From positions 532,427 through 596,426 of the forward strand of contig NZ_SJPQ01000004.1 in the NCBI RefSeq assembly GCF_007859945.1: DNA of 64,000 bases. The letters run 5' to 3'. Made by a program: the position numbers and the translations under genes. Source of the DNA: Pseudobythopirellula maris (GTDB lineage Bacteria > Planctomycetota > Planctomycetia > Pirellulales > Lacipirellulaceae). Positions 8,409 to 18,198 of the stretch are shown here, in pieces. Under the pieces are notes generated by a model. The model was not told the origin of the DNA and made no database searches. It worked only from the letters and a program-made list of their open reading frames with translations. Position 1 is the stretch's first letter. The number at the start of each line of letters is the position of its first letter.

Positions 8409-9527
8409 ATGGGACCCCCTGAAAACGCGATGGGTTGGCTTCCGGCGGGGAACCAACGCACCCAAGAAACACACACCGTATTGAGCCACCCGCCACGCGA
8501 CTCCGAAGCCTGCTTTGAGCCGACAGGCGACCCCTTCGAGCGGGCCGTGGCCGAGGCGTGGCCCGCCGCCGAATGGCGAGATGTGAACGTCTTGGTCGCC
8601 GTTTCAGGGGGGGGCGACAGCTTGGCGTTGATGCGAGCGTTGGCGTCGCTTGCGCGGGCTAGGCCCGGCAAGGGCGGTCTGATCGTGGCCCATTTCAACC
8701 ACGCCTTGCGCGGGGAAGAATCACAGGGCGATCAGCGGCTCGTTGCCTCGCTTTGCTCGCAATTGGGGCTGCCGCTCGAGACCGATTCCGCTCAGGGCGA
8801 AGCCCGCAGTGAAGAATCGGCCCGGGACGAGCGATACGCGTTTTTCCGCGCCGCGGCCGATCGGCTGGGGGCTCGTTTCGTCGCCACGGCCCACACGGCC
8901 GACGACCAGGTGGAAACAGTGCTGTTCCGCCTGCTGCGTGGCGCAGGGCTCGGAGGCGCTGCGGGCACGCCCCGCTGCCGGGTGTTGAGCCCCAGCTGCA
9001 CGGTCGTCCGGCCGATGCTCGGCCTACAGGGCGCCGATGCGCTCGCGTATCTAAAGCGGCTCGGCCAAGACCACCGCCACGACTCGTCGAATGACTCGCG
9101 TCATTTCACCCGCAACTGGCTCCGTGGAGAATTGCTGCCTCAGATCCGCGAGCGGATGGGGGAAGGAGTCGACGAGGCGGTACTTCGCTTTGCCGAGCAG
9201 GCGGCCGAGGCCCAGCTCTTCATCGCCGCCGAGGCGGCGCGTTTGCTCGAATTGGCTCAGATGCCGGCGGGCAGCCCCGGTGCTGTGCGGCTCGCTTGCG
9301 AGCCGTTGTCCGAGGCGTCAGCGTTGCTGGCGCGCGAGGCGATCAAGCTCGCGTGGCGGCGGGCGGGCTGGCCCGAGGGGGCGATGGCCGCCCGTCATTG
9401 GGCCGAACTGCTAGCGATCGCTCGGGGGGATTCGGCCGCCAGCGATATGCCGGGGGCGATTCACGCCCTGGTGGAGGGTCGCGGCGGCCGCCGAGCCATG
9501 GTGCTGGCGCCGAAGCGGGGTCAGTAG
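8409..9527 (+). CDS. tilS: tRNA(Ile)-lysidine synthetase TilS
   Basis: The protein has 372 residues. The PP-loop ATPase motif SGGGDS is at about residues 66-71 with this start, followed by family motifs HFNHALRGEES and HTADDQVETVLFRLLRGAGLGG. TilS attaches lysine to C34 of tRNA-Ile(CAU), converting its decoding from AUG to AUA, and is normally essential. The N-terminal ~55 residues before the PP-loop are longer than usual, so translation may start further in, for example at the ATG at 8430. The C-terminal half is short compared with E. coli TilS but within the range of shorter bacterial forms. Confidence 0.9.
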   Translation: MGPPENAMGWLPAGNQRTQETHTVLSHPPRDSEACFEPTGDPFERAVAEAWPAAEWRDVNVLVAVSGGGDSLALMRALASLARARPGKGGLIVAHFNHALRGEESQGDQRLVASLCSQLGLPLETDSAQGEARSEESARDERYAFFRAAADRLGARFVATAHTADDQVETVLFRLLRGAGLGGAAGTPRCRVLSPSCTVVRPMLGLQGADALAYLKRLGQDHRHDSSNDSRHFTRNWLRGELLPQIRERMGEGVDEAVLRFAEQAAEAQLFIAAEAARLLELAQMPAGSPGAVRLACEPLSEASALLAREAIKLAWRRAGWPEGAMAARHWAELLAIARGDSAASDMPGAIHALVEGRGGRRAMVLAPKRGQ

Positions 9528-9710
9528 GATTCTGACCCTCGCCGTGGGGCTGCTAGCACCGCGGCGGCAGGCCGCCACGCGTGTCGTCTTGACCCGTGCG
9601 GAGCCCGAGGCCTACTATCCCGCGCAAACCGATGGTCCCATCGGCCAACCCCAAGTCTTCACGCGACTTACGCCGCCATCTTCACGCGACTGATCAATTT
9701 CTTCTGGGCC

Positions 9711-12700
9711 GTGTTTAAGGGGGTCATCGCCCTCGGGGTGGCGGCTGCGCTCGGACTGGGGGCGTACCTCTACTTGCGGCTCGATGAAGAGACCCGCCGC
9801 ATCGCCGAGCACTCGATCGCCGCCAGCTTTCCCGACATGGCGGTGCGGGTCGGATCGGCTCGATTCGTCACGGGCTCCGGCGTGGTGATGTACGACGTCG
9901 AGCTCGCCGAACGCGTCGGGGCGGGCGGACAGCGGCCGGTGCTCGTTGTCGAGGAGGTGCGGCTGCAAGGAGAGTTTGATGTCGGCAGTCTGCTGAGCGG
10001 CAAGCCAAGCGTCGAGCACGTCGTGCTCAAGCGGCCGCGATTGCACGCCGTGCGACGTCCGGGCGGGGAGTGGAACTTCGCCGCCATGAAGTCAACCAAA
10101 GAGGGCGACTGCGCCCCGCGTGTGACCGTGACCGACGCCACGCTGCTGGTCGAGGACGAAGCGTCCCCCGGCAAACCGCCGCGGGTCGTGCAGAACGTGA
10201 ACCTTAAGGTCACGCCCGTAACGCAAAAGCCCGGCGCGCCGCCGAGCGAGCACTACCGGTTCGAGGCGAGCGCCGACGACGTGATCGCCGCTCGGCTCGA
10301 GGCGAGCGGCGAGTTCGACGCGGCGAGCGGCGCCTTGTCGGTAAACGCCCAGGCCGAGCGGTTCGCGATTTCCGACTCGCTGATCGCGTGGTTGCCCGCC
10401 GCGATTCCCCTGGGCCTGGCGCCGAGCGAGCTGCGCGGCCTGCTGGACGGCGGCTTGAGCGTGTCGCGTCCCTCGTCCTCCGCCCCACTCGCGTGGCGAG
10501 CCAACTTCCGGGTGTCGCAAGGAACGATTCGCCACCCCCGGCTGGGAGCACCGATCACCGATCTGAGCATCGAGGGGGCGTGCGACAACCAGCGGCTGAG
10601 CGTCGCTCGGCTCGAGGGGCTGCTGGGCGACACCCACTTCGTGGCGGCCTGCAACCGGGAGGGCTGGTCGCTGTTCTCGCCCCTCGCCGCCCGCTGCCGC
10701 GTGGACGGGCTCGACCTCGACCGGCTACCCCGCCAGGGTCTCCCCGAGTCGGCCCAACGGCTGCTCGCCAGGTTCGACCCGCACGGCGTGGTCGACGTGA
10801 CCGCGTCAGTGGCGTTCGACGGCGCCCGCTGGCGCCCCGAGGCGACGATCGATTGCCGCCGGGTGTCGTTCCGCGACGCCGAGAAATTCGACTACCGCCT
10901 GACCCAAGGAACCGGTCGGCTGACGGTCGCGCCCGATGAAACCAACGCGGCGCAATCGGTCGGCCCGCTCGGCTTGCCCCCCTGTCGCTTGGCGGCCGAT
11001 CTGACCGCCCAGGTCGAGGGGCGTCCGGTTCAGATCCGCGCACAGTTGCACGGACTCGGCCTGCCGGGTCCCGCCGTCAAGCCGATGCCCGTCGGTTGGA
11101 TCACGATCGACAGCGAGTCGACGCCGGTCACCCCCGCGGTGCTCGCCGCCCTGCCCGAGGACAAGGCGAAACTCGTGATCGAGTCGCTCCACCCCCGCGG
11201 CTGGGTCGACATCCACTGGCGCGCCGACCGCACCGGCGTCGATCAGGCGAAGCCCGACATCGCGCTCGACATGCGGCTCCGCGACTGCGAGCTCAGCTAC
11301 GACCGGTTCCCTTACCCGTTGCAGCACGTCGACGGCGATCTGCGTCTCCGCGACGACGTTTGGGAGTTCACGGATCTCGAGAGCAAGGACGCCGCGGGCC
11401 GCAAGCTCGTGTCGTGCCACGGCGGGCTGGCGCCGAAGGACGACTCGCACCGGTTGATGCTCTACTTCCACGGCGAGACGATCCCGCTCGACGAACGGCT
11501 CCGCGCAGCGCTCCCCGAGGGGGTGCAGACGGCCTGGGCCGGGCTGTTGCCGCGCGGCCAAGTCGACTTCGCCGCCCACGTGTCGCACCTCGAGGGCGAA
11601 CCGCGACCCGACATCCGCGTGTCGCTGCGTCCCGCGGGGCGCAGCGTGTCGATCGAGCCGGCGTTCTCCGATCGCTCGGCCCGCTACCGCCTCGACCAGG
11701 TCGACGGCCAGTTCGAGTGGTACAACGACGCGCTGACGATGACCGAGGTGAGGGCCGTGCACGGCGCGACTTCGTTCCGAACGAACGGCGCGTGGCAGGC
11801 GTTGCCCAACGGCGGCTGGCGGCTCCGTTTCGAGGGGCTCAGCGCGGACCGGCTGGCGTTCAATCACGACCTGATGCTCGCCGCTCCGGCGGGGCTGCGC
11901 GGGGTGATCGAGAGGCTCAAGCCGGTGGGGGGCTTCGGCCTCTCGGGCGGCGCGTTCGAGGCGGTCCAGGCGTCGAACGCCGCGCCGCAGCTCACCACAT
12001 CGTGGGACATCGGCGTCGACTGCCATCAGGCGAACATCAACGCCGGCCTGCCGATCGAAGGCCTCTGCGGCACGGTGCGGCTGCGCGGCTCGAGCGACGG
12101 ACGCCAGGTGAGCACCGGGGGCGATTTCGATTTCGACTCGCTGTTCTGGAACAACGTGCAGCTGACCGAAGCACGCGGCCTGTTGTGGGCCGATGGGGCG
12201 GAGTTCTTGATCGGCGAGGGCGCCGCCAACAAGCAGCGAATCGCTCCCGCCCCCGCCGCAACCGCCAAGGCGTACGGCGGCGAGCTGCGGCTCAACGCCC
12301 GACTGGAGCACGCCGGCCGACCGAAGTACGGCCTCGCCATGACGATCGAAGGCGCCGACCTCGCCCGCTTCGCCTCGGAGTACTTGCAGCGGCAGGAGTC
12401 GCTCACCGGGCGAGTCGACGGCCGGCTCGAACTGCGGGGCGACGGGCCGTCGATCTACGGCCTTGAGGGCCGCGGCGAGATGACGATCTCCGACGCCCAG
12501 GTCTACGAGCTGCCGCTGATGGTCAGCATGCTCAAGGTGCTGCGCAACCGCACGCCCGACGCCACGGCGTTCAACCGCTGCGAGTCGAAGTTCACGCTCC
12601 GGGGCGACGTGATCGAGTTCCAAGACCTCGACCTGCTGGGCGACGCGGTGAGCCTCTACGGCCGCGGCGAGGCCAAATTCGACCGCGAGCTGAACCTCGT

Positions 12701-12980
12701 GTTCCACAGCCTTGTCGGACGCAATGAGCTGGCGATACCGGTGCTGCGCAACTTCGTTGGGCAGGCCAGCGAACAGTTCTGGCGCGTTCGCGTGCTGGGC
12801 ACCACCGACAAGCCCGATATCCGTCGTGAGACCTTGCCGGTGGTCGGCAACATGCTCGAGCAGATCCAGAACGACTTCCAGCCTTCGCCCCGGGGCGCCC
12901 CGGGAGCGGCGGCGCCCTACACGGCCGGGCCGGCCCCCGCGCGAGCCGCCCCCACCAGCCCAGGCAACTACGTGCAATAA
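9711..12980 (+). CDS. Large AsmA-like protein (envelope lipid-transport type)
   Basis: The protein has 1089 residues with a GTG start. One N-terminal membrane anchor (about residues 3-22) precedes a very long region of predicted beta structure. The C-terminal part, from about residue 900 (LTGRVDGRLELRG..., GDAVSLYGRGEAKFD), matches the AsmA-like C-terminal region. AsmA/TamB-like proteins form hydrophobic grooves that span the periplasm and are linked to phospholipid transport to the outer membrane; that role here is inferred. A Pro/Ala-rich tail follows the domain. The exact start is uncertain because no good ribosome-binding site precedes the GTG, and CTG at 9690 is in frame. Confidence 0.8.
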   Translation: MFKGVIALGVAAALGLGAYLYLRLDEETRRIAEHSIAASFPDMAVRVGSARFVTGSGVVMYDVELAERVGAGGQRPVLVVEEVRLQGEFDVGSLLSGKPSVEHVVLKRPRLHAVRRPGGEWNFAAMKSTKEGDCAPRVTVTDATLLVEDEASPGKPPRVVQNVNLKVTPVTQKPGAPPSEHYRFEASADDVIAARLEASGEFDAASGALSVNAQAERFAISDSLIAWLPAAIPLGLAPSELRGLLDGGLSVSRPSSSAPLAWRANFRVSQGTIRHPRLGAPITDLSIEGACDNQRLSVARLEGLLGDTHFVAACNREGWSLFSPLAARCRVDGLDLDRLPRQGLPESAQRLLARFDPHGVVDVTASVAFDGARWRPEATIDCRRVSFRDAEKFDYRLTQGTGRLTVAPDETNAAQSVGPLGLPPCRLAADLTAQVEGRPVQIRAQLHGLGLPGPAVKPMPVGWITIDSESTPVTPAVLAALPEDKAKLVIESLHPRGWVDIHWRADRTGVDQAKPDIALDMRLRDCELSYDRFPYPLQHVDGDLRLRDDVWEFTDLESKDAAGRKLVSCHGGLAPKDDSHRLMLYFHGETIPLDERLRAALPEGVQTAWAGLLPRGQVDFAAHVSHLEGEPRPDIRVSLRPAGRSVSIEPAFSDRSARYRLDQVDGQFEWYNDALTMTEVRAVHGATSFRTNGAWQALPNGGWRLRFEGLSADRLAFNHDLMLAAPAGLRGVIERLKPVGGFGLSGGAFEAVQASNAAPQLTTSWDIGVDCHQANINAGLPIEGLCGTVRLRGSSDGRQVSTGGDFDFDSLFWNNVQLTEARGLLWADGAEFLIGEGAANKQRIAPAPAATAKAYGGELRLNARLEHAGRPKYGLAMTIEGADLARFASEYLQRQESLTGRVDGRLELRGDGPSIYGLEGRGEMTISDAQVYELPLMVSMLKVLRNRTPDATAFNRCESKFTLRGDVIEFQDLDLLGDAVSLYGRGEAKFDRELNLVFHSLVGRNELAIPVLRNFVGQASEQFWRVRVLGTTDKPDIRRETLPVVGNMLEQIQNDFQPSPRGAPGAAAPYTAGPAPARAAPTSPGNYVQ

Positions 12981-13204
12981 TATCGGCGTGCGATAAACAC
13001 CACGCGAAGGCAGGAGCGGCAAGCCGCTCGCACGGGGGCGCCGCCCACCAATCGGCGCAGTAGACTTACGTAACACCTTGGATTGACGCCCTTCCGACCA
13101 GCGAGACAACGAGCGAAGCCTAGCGAAGCACTTCAACCCGCGTTGACGCCCATCCCCGGCCGCCGGCGCGCCCCGACAAACGTGTCCTTCAAAGGAGCGA
13201 TGTC

Positions 13205-13570
13205 ATGAGCATGGGACCCGTGGGAGGAATCATCGGCAGCGCCGCCGGTTCGCCCTTGCAGCAATCGGCCGGCTCGGCCGAACGAGCGAAGCAAGACTCC
13301 AGCGCCCAAGAGCGCAGCGTCGACTCCAGCCTCAAGACCGAGAAGGCCTCGGGCGTGGGGCAGACCGACGAGGACCAAGGCGCCGCAGACCGCGACGCCG
13401 ACGGCCGCAAGCTGTGGGAAAGCCCCAACGACCAAGAGCCTGACGACCAACAAGACGAGCAGCAACAGTCGGGGGAGTCTGCGGCGGATGGCGACTCCCC
13501 CACGGCCCCATCGAAACGGCGTCCCCCCTCGACCGGCGGCGCCGGAGAGCGGCTCGATCTGATGGGATGA
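13205..13570 (+). CDS. Small acidic hydrophilic protein, planctomycete-type, function unknown
   Basis: The 121-residue protein begins MSMGPVGGIIGSAAGSPLQQ and continues as a Ser/Asp/Glu/Gln-rich chain without hydrophobic segments, probably disordered. The conserved-looking parts are the Gly/Ala-rich start and the GVGQTDEDQGAADRDADGR stretch. I recall similar short proteins in other planctomycete genomes but no assigned function. It lies just upstream of dapF on the same strand (51 bp gap). An ATG preceded by AAAGGAGCG at about 13192-13200 gives a good ribosome-binding site and supports the start. Confidence 0.7.
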   Translation: MSMGPVGGIIGSAAGSPLQQSAGSAERAKQDSSAQERSVDSSLKTEKASGVGQTDEDQGAADRDADGRKLWESPNDQEPDDQQDEQQQSGESAADGDSPTAPSKRRPPSTGGAGERLDLMG

Positions 13571-13621
13571 TTAAACCTTAGGCGACCACCGCCGCCTCCA
13601 GCCAACCGATCCGAGACCCCC

Positions 13622-14482
13622 ATGCGCTTCACCAAGATGCAAGGCGCCGGCAACGACTACGTTTACGTCGATTGCTTTTCCGAGACGGCGCCTAGCGACC
13701 CGGCCGAGCTGGCCCGCCGCGTGTCGGATCGCCACTTCGGCGTTGGCGCCGACGGGCTCGTGCTCATCGGCCCGAGCGACAAAGCCGACGCCGAGATGCG
13801 CATGTTCAACGCCGACGGCTCCGCGTCGCAAATGTGCGGCAACGCCGTGCGGTGCGTCGCCAAGTACCTTTACGACCACGGTCGCTGCACCAAGGAAACG
13901 CTCACGGTCGAGTCGTTCGGTGAGACCTATCCGCTCGACCTCGTGGTCGAGGGGGGCAAGGTGACGCGTGTGCGCGTCGACATGGGCGAGCCGATCCTCG
14001 ACCCCGCCAAGGTCCCCACGCGGCTGAAGGCCAACCAAGAGGGCGCCGTCTGCGACGCCGACCTGACGATCGGCGACCGGCTGCTCAAGGTCACCGCCGT
14101 CTCGATGGGCAACCCGCACTGCGTGGAGTTCGTGCCCGAGCTGCCCGAACCGGGCGCGCCGCACGACCTGGTGGTCAATTACGGGCCGCACCTCGAGAAC
14201 CACGAGATGTTCCCCGAGAGGGTGAACGCCGAGTTTGTCGAACTCATCTCTCCCACCCGGGTGAGGCAGCGCACCTGGGAGCGTGGGTCGGGCGAAACGC
14301 TGGCCTGCGGCACCGGCGCGAGCGCCGTCTGCGTTGCTGGGGTGCTCTCCGGCCGCACCGAACGGAAGATCACGGTCGAGTTGTTGGGCGGCGAGCTCGA
14401 ATTGGAGTGGAACGAGTCCGACAACCGCGTGTACAAGACCGGCCCGGCGGTGGAGGTATTCACCGGCGAGTGGCCCGAGTGA
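13622..14482 (+). CDS. dapF: Diaminopimelate epimerase
   Basis: The 286-residue protein has the family N-terminus [15 protein letters not shown] and both catalytic cysteines: Cys72 in QMCGNAVRC and Cys229 in ACGTGAS. DapF converts LL- to meso-diaminopimelate for lysine and peptidoglycan synthesis. Its presence fits the current view that planctomycetes make peptidoglycan. The length is normal and the start is the obvious one. It heads a co-directional group with the acyltransferase, xseA, xseB, ispA, dxs and nadK genes. Confidence 0.96.
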   Translation: MRFTKMQGAGNDYVYVDCFSETAPSDPAELARRVSDRHFGVGADGLVLIGPSDKADAEMRMFNADGSASQMCGNAVRCVAKYLYDHGRCTKETLTVESFGETYPLDLVVEGGKVTRVRVDMGEPILDPAKVPTRLKANQEGAVCDADLTIGDRLLKVTAVSMGNPHCVEFVPELPEPGAPHDLVVNYGPHLENHEMFPERVNAEFVELISPTRVRQRTWERGSGETLACGTGASAVCVAGVLSGRTERKITVELLGGELELEWNESDNRVYKTGPAVEVFTGEWPE

Positions 14483-14485
14483 ACA

Positions 14486-14560
14486 GGAATGACCAACGGA
14501 CCAAGCCCAGTGTCCAAGGGGGTTGGATTCCAGCATTGGTCATGGGATTTGGTCAGAGCA
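14486..14560. repeat. Short GACCAA/TTGGTC-rich intergenic sequence
   Basis: The gap between dapF and the acyltransferase gene contains facing GACCAA and TTGGTC words. It recalls the GGTCATT-rich gap between dxs and nadK. It is probably a degenerate intergenic repeat with no assignable role. Confidence 0.35.
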
Positions 14561-14579
14561 GCTCCCAATCTTTAACGGA

Positions 14580-15323
14580 ATGAAGATCAACAGCCCCACA
14601 GCGAACGAGGCCCTTGGCGTTGGCGTGCAATGGTCGATCTACGCGCTGATGAGCACCCTCCGCTACCGTGTGGCCTACGCCGAGCCGTGCGTGGACCCGG
14701 TGCACGGGCCGGCGGGACCCTACTTGTTCGTTTTCTGGCACGAGAACATCTTGCTGCCGCTCTACTTGCGGCCGAACTGCGGGGTGACGATGCTGCTGAG
14801 CCGCCACCGCGACGCCGACGTTTTGGAGGTGATCGCCCGCCGGTCGGGGTTCGGCTTTGTGCGCGGCTCGACCGGCCGTGGCGGGGTGGCGGCGCTCAAA
14901 ACCTTGGCGGCCGAGGGGCGCCATCGCCACTTGGCCATCACCCCCGACGGCCCCCGCGGCCCACGACGCCAGCTCGCCCCCGGGCCGATCTATTTGGCTT
15001 CGAAGCTCGGCGTGCCGATCGTCGCGCTCGGATTCGGCTGCAAGCAGCCTTGGCGGCTCTCGAGTTGGGACCGGTTTGTGATCCCGCGACCCTTCTCCAC
15101 CGCGCGCGTGGTGATGAGCGAACCGCTGCACGTGCCCGCCGGGCTCAACCGCGCGGGGCTCGAACGGCGTCGCGTGCAAGTCGAGCGCGTGCTGGTCGAC
15201 GTGAACGAGCAGGCGGAGGCGTGGGCCGAGGGCCGTGTGAGCCGCTCCGACGGCCTTGCCTGCCGGCGCCAAGCGGCGCCCAACGTGCATGAGTCGCTTC
15301 AAACCTGCCGGCCCGCGGCGTAG
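14580..15323 (+). CDS. Lysophospholipid acyltransferase-like protein (DUF374 family)
   Basis: The 247-residue protein carries a DUF374-type core. FVFWHENILLPLYL (about residues 50-63) holds the catalytic-like His, SRHRDADV and VRGSTGRGGVAAL follow, and ITPDGPRGPRR is the most diagnostic family motif. Such proteins resemble acyltransferases that transfer fatty acyl groups to glycerophosphate or lipid A precursors. The substrate here is unknown. The ATG at 14580 (MKINSPTANE) is preferred because the 19 residues upstream translate intergenic repeat-like sequence. Its stop is 1 bp before the start chosen for xseA, which suggests translational coupling. Confidence 0.82.
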   Translation: MKINSPTANEALGVGVQWSIYALMSTLRYRVAYAEPCVDPVHGPAGPYLFVFWHENILLPLYLRPNCGVTMLLSRHRDADVLEVIARRSGFGFVRGSTGRGGVAALKTLAAEGRHRHLAITPDGPRGPRRQLAPGPIYLASKLGVPIVALGFGCKQPWRLSSWDRFVIPRPFSTARVVMSEPLHVPAGLNRAGLERRRVQVERVLVDVNEQAEAWAEGRVSRSDGLACRRQAAPNVHESLQTCRPAA

Positions 15324-15324
15324 A

Positions 15325-16602
15325 ATGCCGGCGTTACTCACGACGCCTCAGCCTCGCGCACGGACCGCCCGCTTGTCGTTCGCCCCCCACCACGACGCCC
15401 AGAACGCCGATCAGGCGCTCTCCGTCTCGCAGCTCACGGCCCAGATCAAAGGGCTCGTCGAAGATTCGTTCCCCTCCGTGTGGGTCGCGGGAGAGGTTTC
15501 AAACTTCTCACGCCCGCAGTCGGGGCACTGCTACTTCACGCTGAAGGACGACAACGCCCAGATCCGCGCGGTCGTTTGGCGCGGCTCGGCGCAGCGGCTC
15601 AAGTTTGATCTGACCGACGGGCTCGAGATCGTCTGCCGCGGCCGCTTGGATGTCTACGCGCCGCGTGGGAGTTACCAACTCGTGGTCGACAGCGCCCAGC
15701 CGCAAGGCGTCGGCGCCCTCGAGCTCGCGTTGCGCAAGCTGCGCGACAAGCTCGAGACGGAAGGCCTCTTCGACCGCGACCGCAAACGCCCCCTCCCCCG
15801 CTTTCCGAAGCGGATCGGCTTTGTCACGAGCCCCACCGGGGCGGCCGTGCGCGATTTTCTTGAGGTCTTGCGTCGCCGCTGGGCCGGCGCCGAGGTGCTC
15901 GTCATCCCCACCCGCGTGCAAGGCGATGGGGCCAGCGAGGAGATCGCCCGCGCGATCGAAGCCGCAAACCGCGTGCAACCCGCTCTCGATGTGCTGGTCG
16001 TCGGCCGCGGCGGCGGCAGCATCGAGGACCTGTGGGCGTTCAACGAAGAGCCGGCCGTCCGCGCGATCGCCGCTTCGAACACGCCGACCGTCTCGGCCGT
16101 CGGCCACGAGATCGACACCACGCTGTGCGACTTCGCCGCCGACGTGCGGGCGCTCACCCCGAGCGAGGCGGCCGAGCGCGTGGTCCCCTCGCTCGAAGAA
16201 GTCACGGCCAGCCTCACTGACCGCGGCGAGCGGTTGCACGGCGTGCTGCGGCGGCGTGTGCGGATGGCGCGCGAGCGTCTCGCCGAACTCGCCCGACGGC
16301 GGCCGTTGGCCCGCCCCTTCGCACTGGTCGAAGACGCCCGCCGCCGGCTCGACGAGCTCGACGCCCAGGGCCGCCGCGCCGCGCAGCGGATCGGCCGCGA
16401 CCGCCGCGCGCAGCTGGCGGCCCAAGCCGCCCAGCTCGAATCGCTCAGCCCGCTAGGCGTGCTGGCGCGTGGCTACAGCGTGACGACCGACGAAGAGACC
16501 GGCCGCCTGGTGCGCTCGGCCGGCGAAACGAAACAGGGCCAACGGCTAGCGACGCGGCTAGCCGACGGGACGGTCTACAGCGTCGTCGCGTCAGAAGAGT
16601 GA
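15325..16602 (+). CDS. xseA: Exodeoxyribonuclease VII large subunit
   Basis: With the ATG at 15325 the protein has 425 residues. It shows the N-terminal OB-fold (SVSQLTAQIKGLVEDSFPSVWVAGEVSNF), followed by the catalytic core with KRIGFVTSPTGAA, GRGGGSIEDLWAFN and VGHEIDTTL, then the coiled-coil C-terminal part. Exo VII degrades single-stranded DNA with the small subunit XseB. The start directly follows the previous stop codon; a longer frame begins at 15256 inside the acyltransferase gene but lacks family resemblance. xseB follows 159 bp downstream beyond a palindromic repeat. Confidence 0.94.
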   Translation: MPALLTTPQPRARTARLSFAPHHDAQNADQALSVSQLTAQIKGLVEDSFPSVWVAGEVSNFSRPQSGHCYFTLKDDNAQIRAVVWRGSAQRLKFDLTDGLEIVCRGRLDVYAPRGSYQLVVDSAQPQGVGALELALRKLRDKLETEGLFDRDRKRPLPRFPKRIGFVTSPTGAAVRDFLEVLRRRWAGAEVLVIPTRVQGDGASEEIARAIEAANRVQPALDVLVVGRGGGSIEDLWAFNEEPAVRAIAASNTPTVSAVGHEIDTTLCDFAADVRALTPSEAAERVVPSLEEVTASLTDRGERLHGVLRRRVRMARERLAELARRRPLARPFALVEDARRRLDELDAQGRRAAQRIGRDRRAQLAAQAAQLESLSPLGVLARGYSVTTDEETGRLVRSAGETKQGQRLATRLADGTVYSVVASEE

Positions 16603-16625
16603 TGATCGTAAGGAGTTTCGAGTTC

Positions 16626-16713
16626 CTGTAGGGAACGCCCTCCGTGGCGTTCCGACCCCTGGCGGACGGGCGTGTCCCCGAGGCCGGAACGCCACAGAGG
16701 GCGTTCCCTACAG
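16626..16713. repeat. Dispersed palindromic repeat, family A copy 2
   Basis: Arms at 16626-16653 and 16686-16713 are inverted complements with a single mismatch, around a 32-bp GC-rich centre. The copy separates xseA from xseB, two subunits of one enzyme, so it may act on the stability or termination of the shared transcript. Confidence 0.88.
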
Positions 16714-16761
16714 ACACCAGCACTATACTGCTTCACAAACCATCGCACGGTGAGCCGCCCC

Positions 16762-17154
16762 ATGGCGCTAAAGAAAAAGAAGATCGCCAAGAAGAAACCG
16801 GCCGGCGACGACCAAGCACCGGACGATCAAGTCTCGTTCGAGGAGTCGCTCGGCTCGTTGGAGACGATTGTCGAGGAGCTCGAACGGGGCGAGCTCGGCC
16901 TGTCGGACGCGATCGAGCGCTACGAAGAGGGCGTCGCGAGCCTCAAGCGTTGCCACGCCGAGCTGGAGCGAGCCGAGCGGCGGATCGAGCTGCTGAGCGG
17001 CTTCGACGCCGAGGGGAACCCCGTGACCGAGCCGTTCGACGAGTCCTCCGACGGCGGCTCCGGGCCCAGCCGGGCCGGTAAAAGAACGGCCAAAGCCGCA
17101 AAGGGCGGCGGCGGGCCGCGGGGCGGCGTGGACGATAGCGGCGGGCTCTTTTAG
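16762..17154 (+). CDS. xseB: Exodeoxyribonuclease VII small subunit
   Basis: The protein has 130 residues. The conserved XseB core (about residues 24-82) reads SFEESLGSLETIVEELERG, then LGLSDAIERYEEG and a helix with LKRCHAELERAERRI. It forms helical hairpins that bind the coiled coil of XseA. It is longer than the usual ~80 residues because of a Lys-rich N-terminus and a Gly-rich tail of about 48 residues ending GGLF. The ATG at 16762 (MALKKKKIAKK) was chosen because the upstream frame only translates the family A repeat. The next gene starts within 45 bp. Confidence 0.92.
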   Translation: MALKKKKIAKKKPAGDDQAPDDQVSFEESLGSLETIVEELERGELGLSDAIERYEEGVASLKRCHAELERAERRIELLSGFDAEGNPVTEPFDESSDGGSGPSRAGKRTAKAAKGGGGPRGGVDDSGGLF

Positions 17155-17196
17155 ACTGACGTGCTGAAGGAATCCCGCCCTCATCGCCCCCCGCCC

Positions 17197-18126
17197 ATGC
17201 CGCTGCCCTCCCCTTCCGCCGCCGTTGACCACGCCGCGCCGTTCCCCACTGTTGGCGATGACCCGCACGGCGCGATCATCGAGGCCGCTCTCCAGCGCTG
17301 CCTGCCGGGCGAAGATCGCTGCCCGCCGCTGTTGGCCGAAGCGCTCCGCTACACCGTGCTCGGCCCCGGCAAACGGCTGCGGCCGCGGCTGGTGCTGATG
17401 GCGGCGGAGGCGTGCGGCGGCGACGCCCCGGCCGCCCTGCCCGCCGCTTGCGCGGTGGAGCTGATCCACGCTTACTCACTCGCTCACGACGATTTGCCGG
17501 CGATGGACGACGACGACCTGCGTCGCGGCCGGCCTACCTGCCACAAGCGTTTCGACGAGGCGACCGCCGTGTTGGCGGGCGACGCCCTGCAGCCTTTGGC
17601 TTTCGAACTGCTCGCCGGCCTCTCTCCCGCCGATACCGCCGCCCGTTGCTGCGCCGAGCTGGCCCGCGCCGCCGGAGCCGAGGCGCTAGTGGGCGGCCAA
17701 GTCGACGACCTGGCCGGCGCCGAAGCGCTCGTCGAGACCCAGCAGCTCCGCCAGCGGCTCGAGCGGATCCACGCCCGCAAAACCGGCGCGATGATCACCG
17801 TCTCGCTGCGGCTCGGCGCGATCGTGGCCGGGGCAAGCCAGGAGATCCTCTCCACCCTCACCGCCTTCGGCGAGCGGCTCGGGCTGTTGTTCCAGGTGAC
17901 CGACGACCTGCTCGACGCCACCGGCGACGCCGAAGAAGTTGGCAAACGGACCGGAAAAGACGAGGGCCGCGGCAAACTGACCTACCCGGTGCTGATGGGC
18001 GTTGAGGCGACCCGCGAGTTCGCCGATCGCACGGCCGCCGAAGCGTTGCAGTCGCTCGAGCCGCTCGACGCGACGGCCGACCCGCTGCGGGCGCTCGTCG
18101 ATAAGGTGCATCACCGCAGCCATTAG
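17197..18126 (+). CDS. ispA: Polyprenyl synthetase (geranyl/farnesyl diphosphate synthase type)
   Basis: The protein has 309 residues from the ATG at 17197; a GTG at 17161 is a possible alternative start. Trans-prenyltransferase motifs are clear: GKRLRPRLV, the first Asp-rich motif in HDDLPAMDDDDLRRG, and the second Asp-rich motif in FQVTDDLLDATGD. The enzyme condenses IPP with allylic diphosphates to give C10-C20 products; chain length cannot be told with certainty from motifs alone. Its place directly before dxs links it to the MEP isoprenoid pathway. Confidence 0.9.
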   Translation: MPLPSPSAAVDHAAPFPTVGDDPHGAIIEAALQRCLPGEDRCPPLLAEALRYTVLGPGKRLRPRLVLMAAEACGGDAPAALPAACAVELIHAYSLAHDDLPAMDDDDLRRGRPTCHKRFDEATAVLAGDALQPLAFELLAGLSPADTAARCCAELARAAGAEALVGGQVDDLAGAEALVETQQLRQRLERIHARKTGAMITVSLRLGAIVAGASQEILSTLTAFGERLGLLFQVTDDLLDATGDAEEVGKRTGKDEGRGKLTYPVLMGVEATREFADRTAAEALQSLEPLDATADPLRALVDKVHHRSH

Positions 18127-18198
18127 CCCCGGCGTGACTACAATAGAATGGTCCGCCACTTCGCCGCGGCGCCGCAATCCGGATCCACGACTCATCGC

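Noticed and set aside
10806..13136. A 776-residue open frame on the minus strand
   Set aside because: It is antisense to the AsmA-like gene, is His/Arg/Val-rich without family resemblance, and arises from the GC-biased third positions of the real gene.
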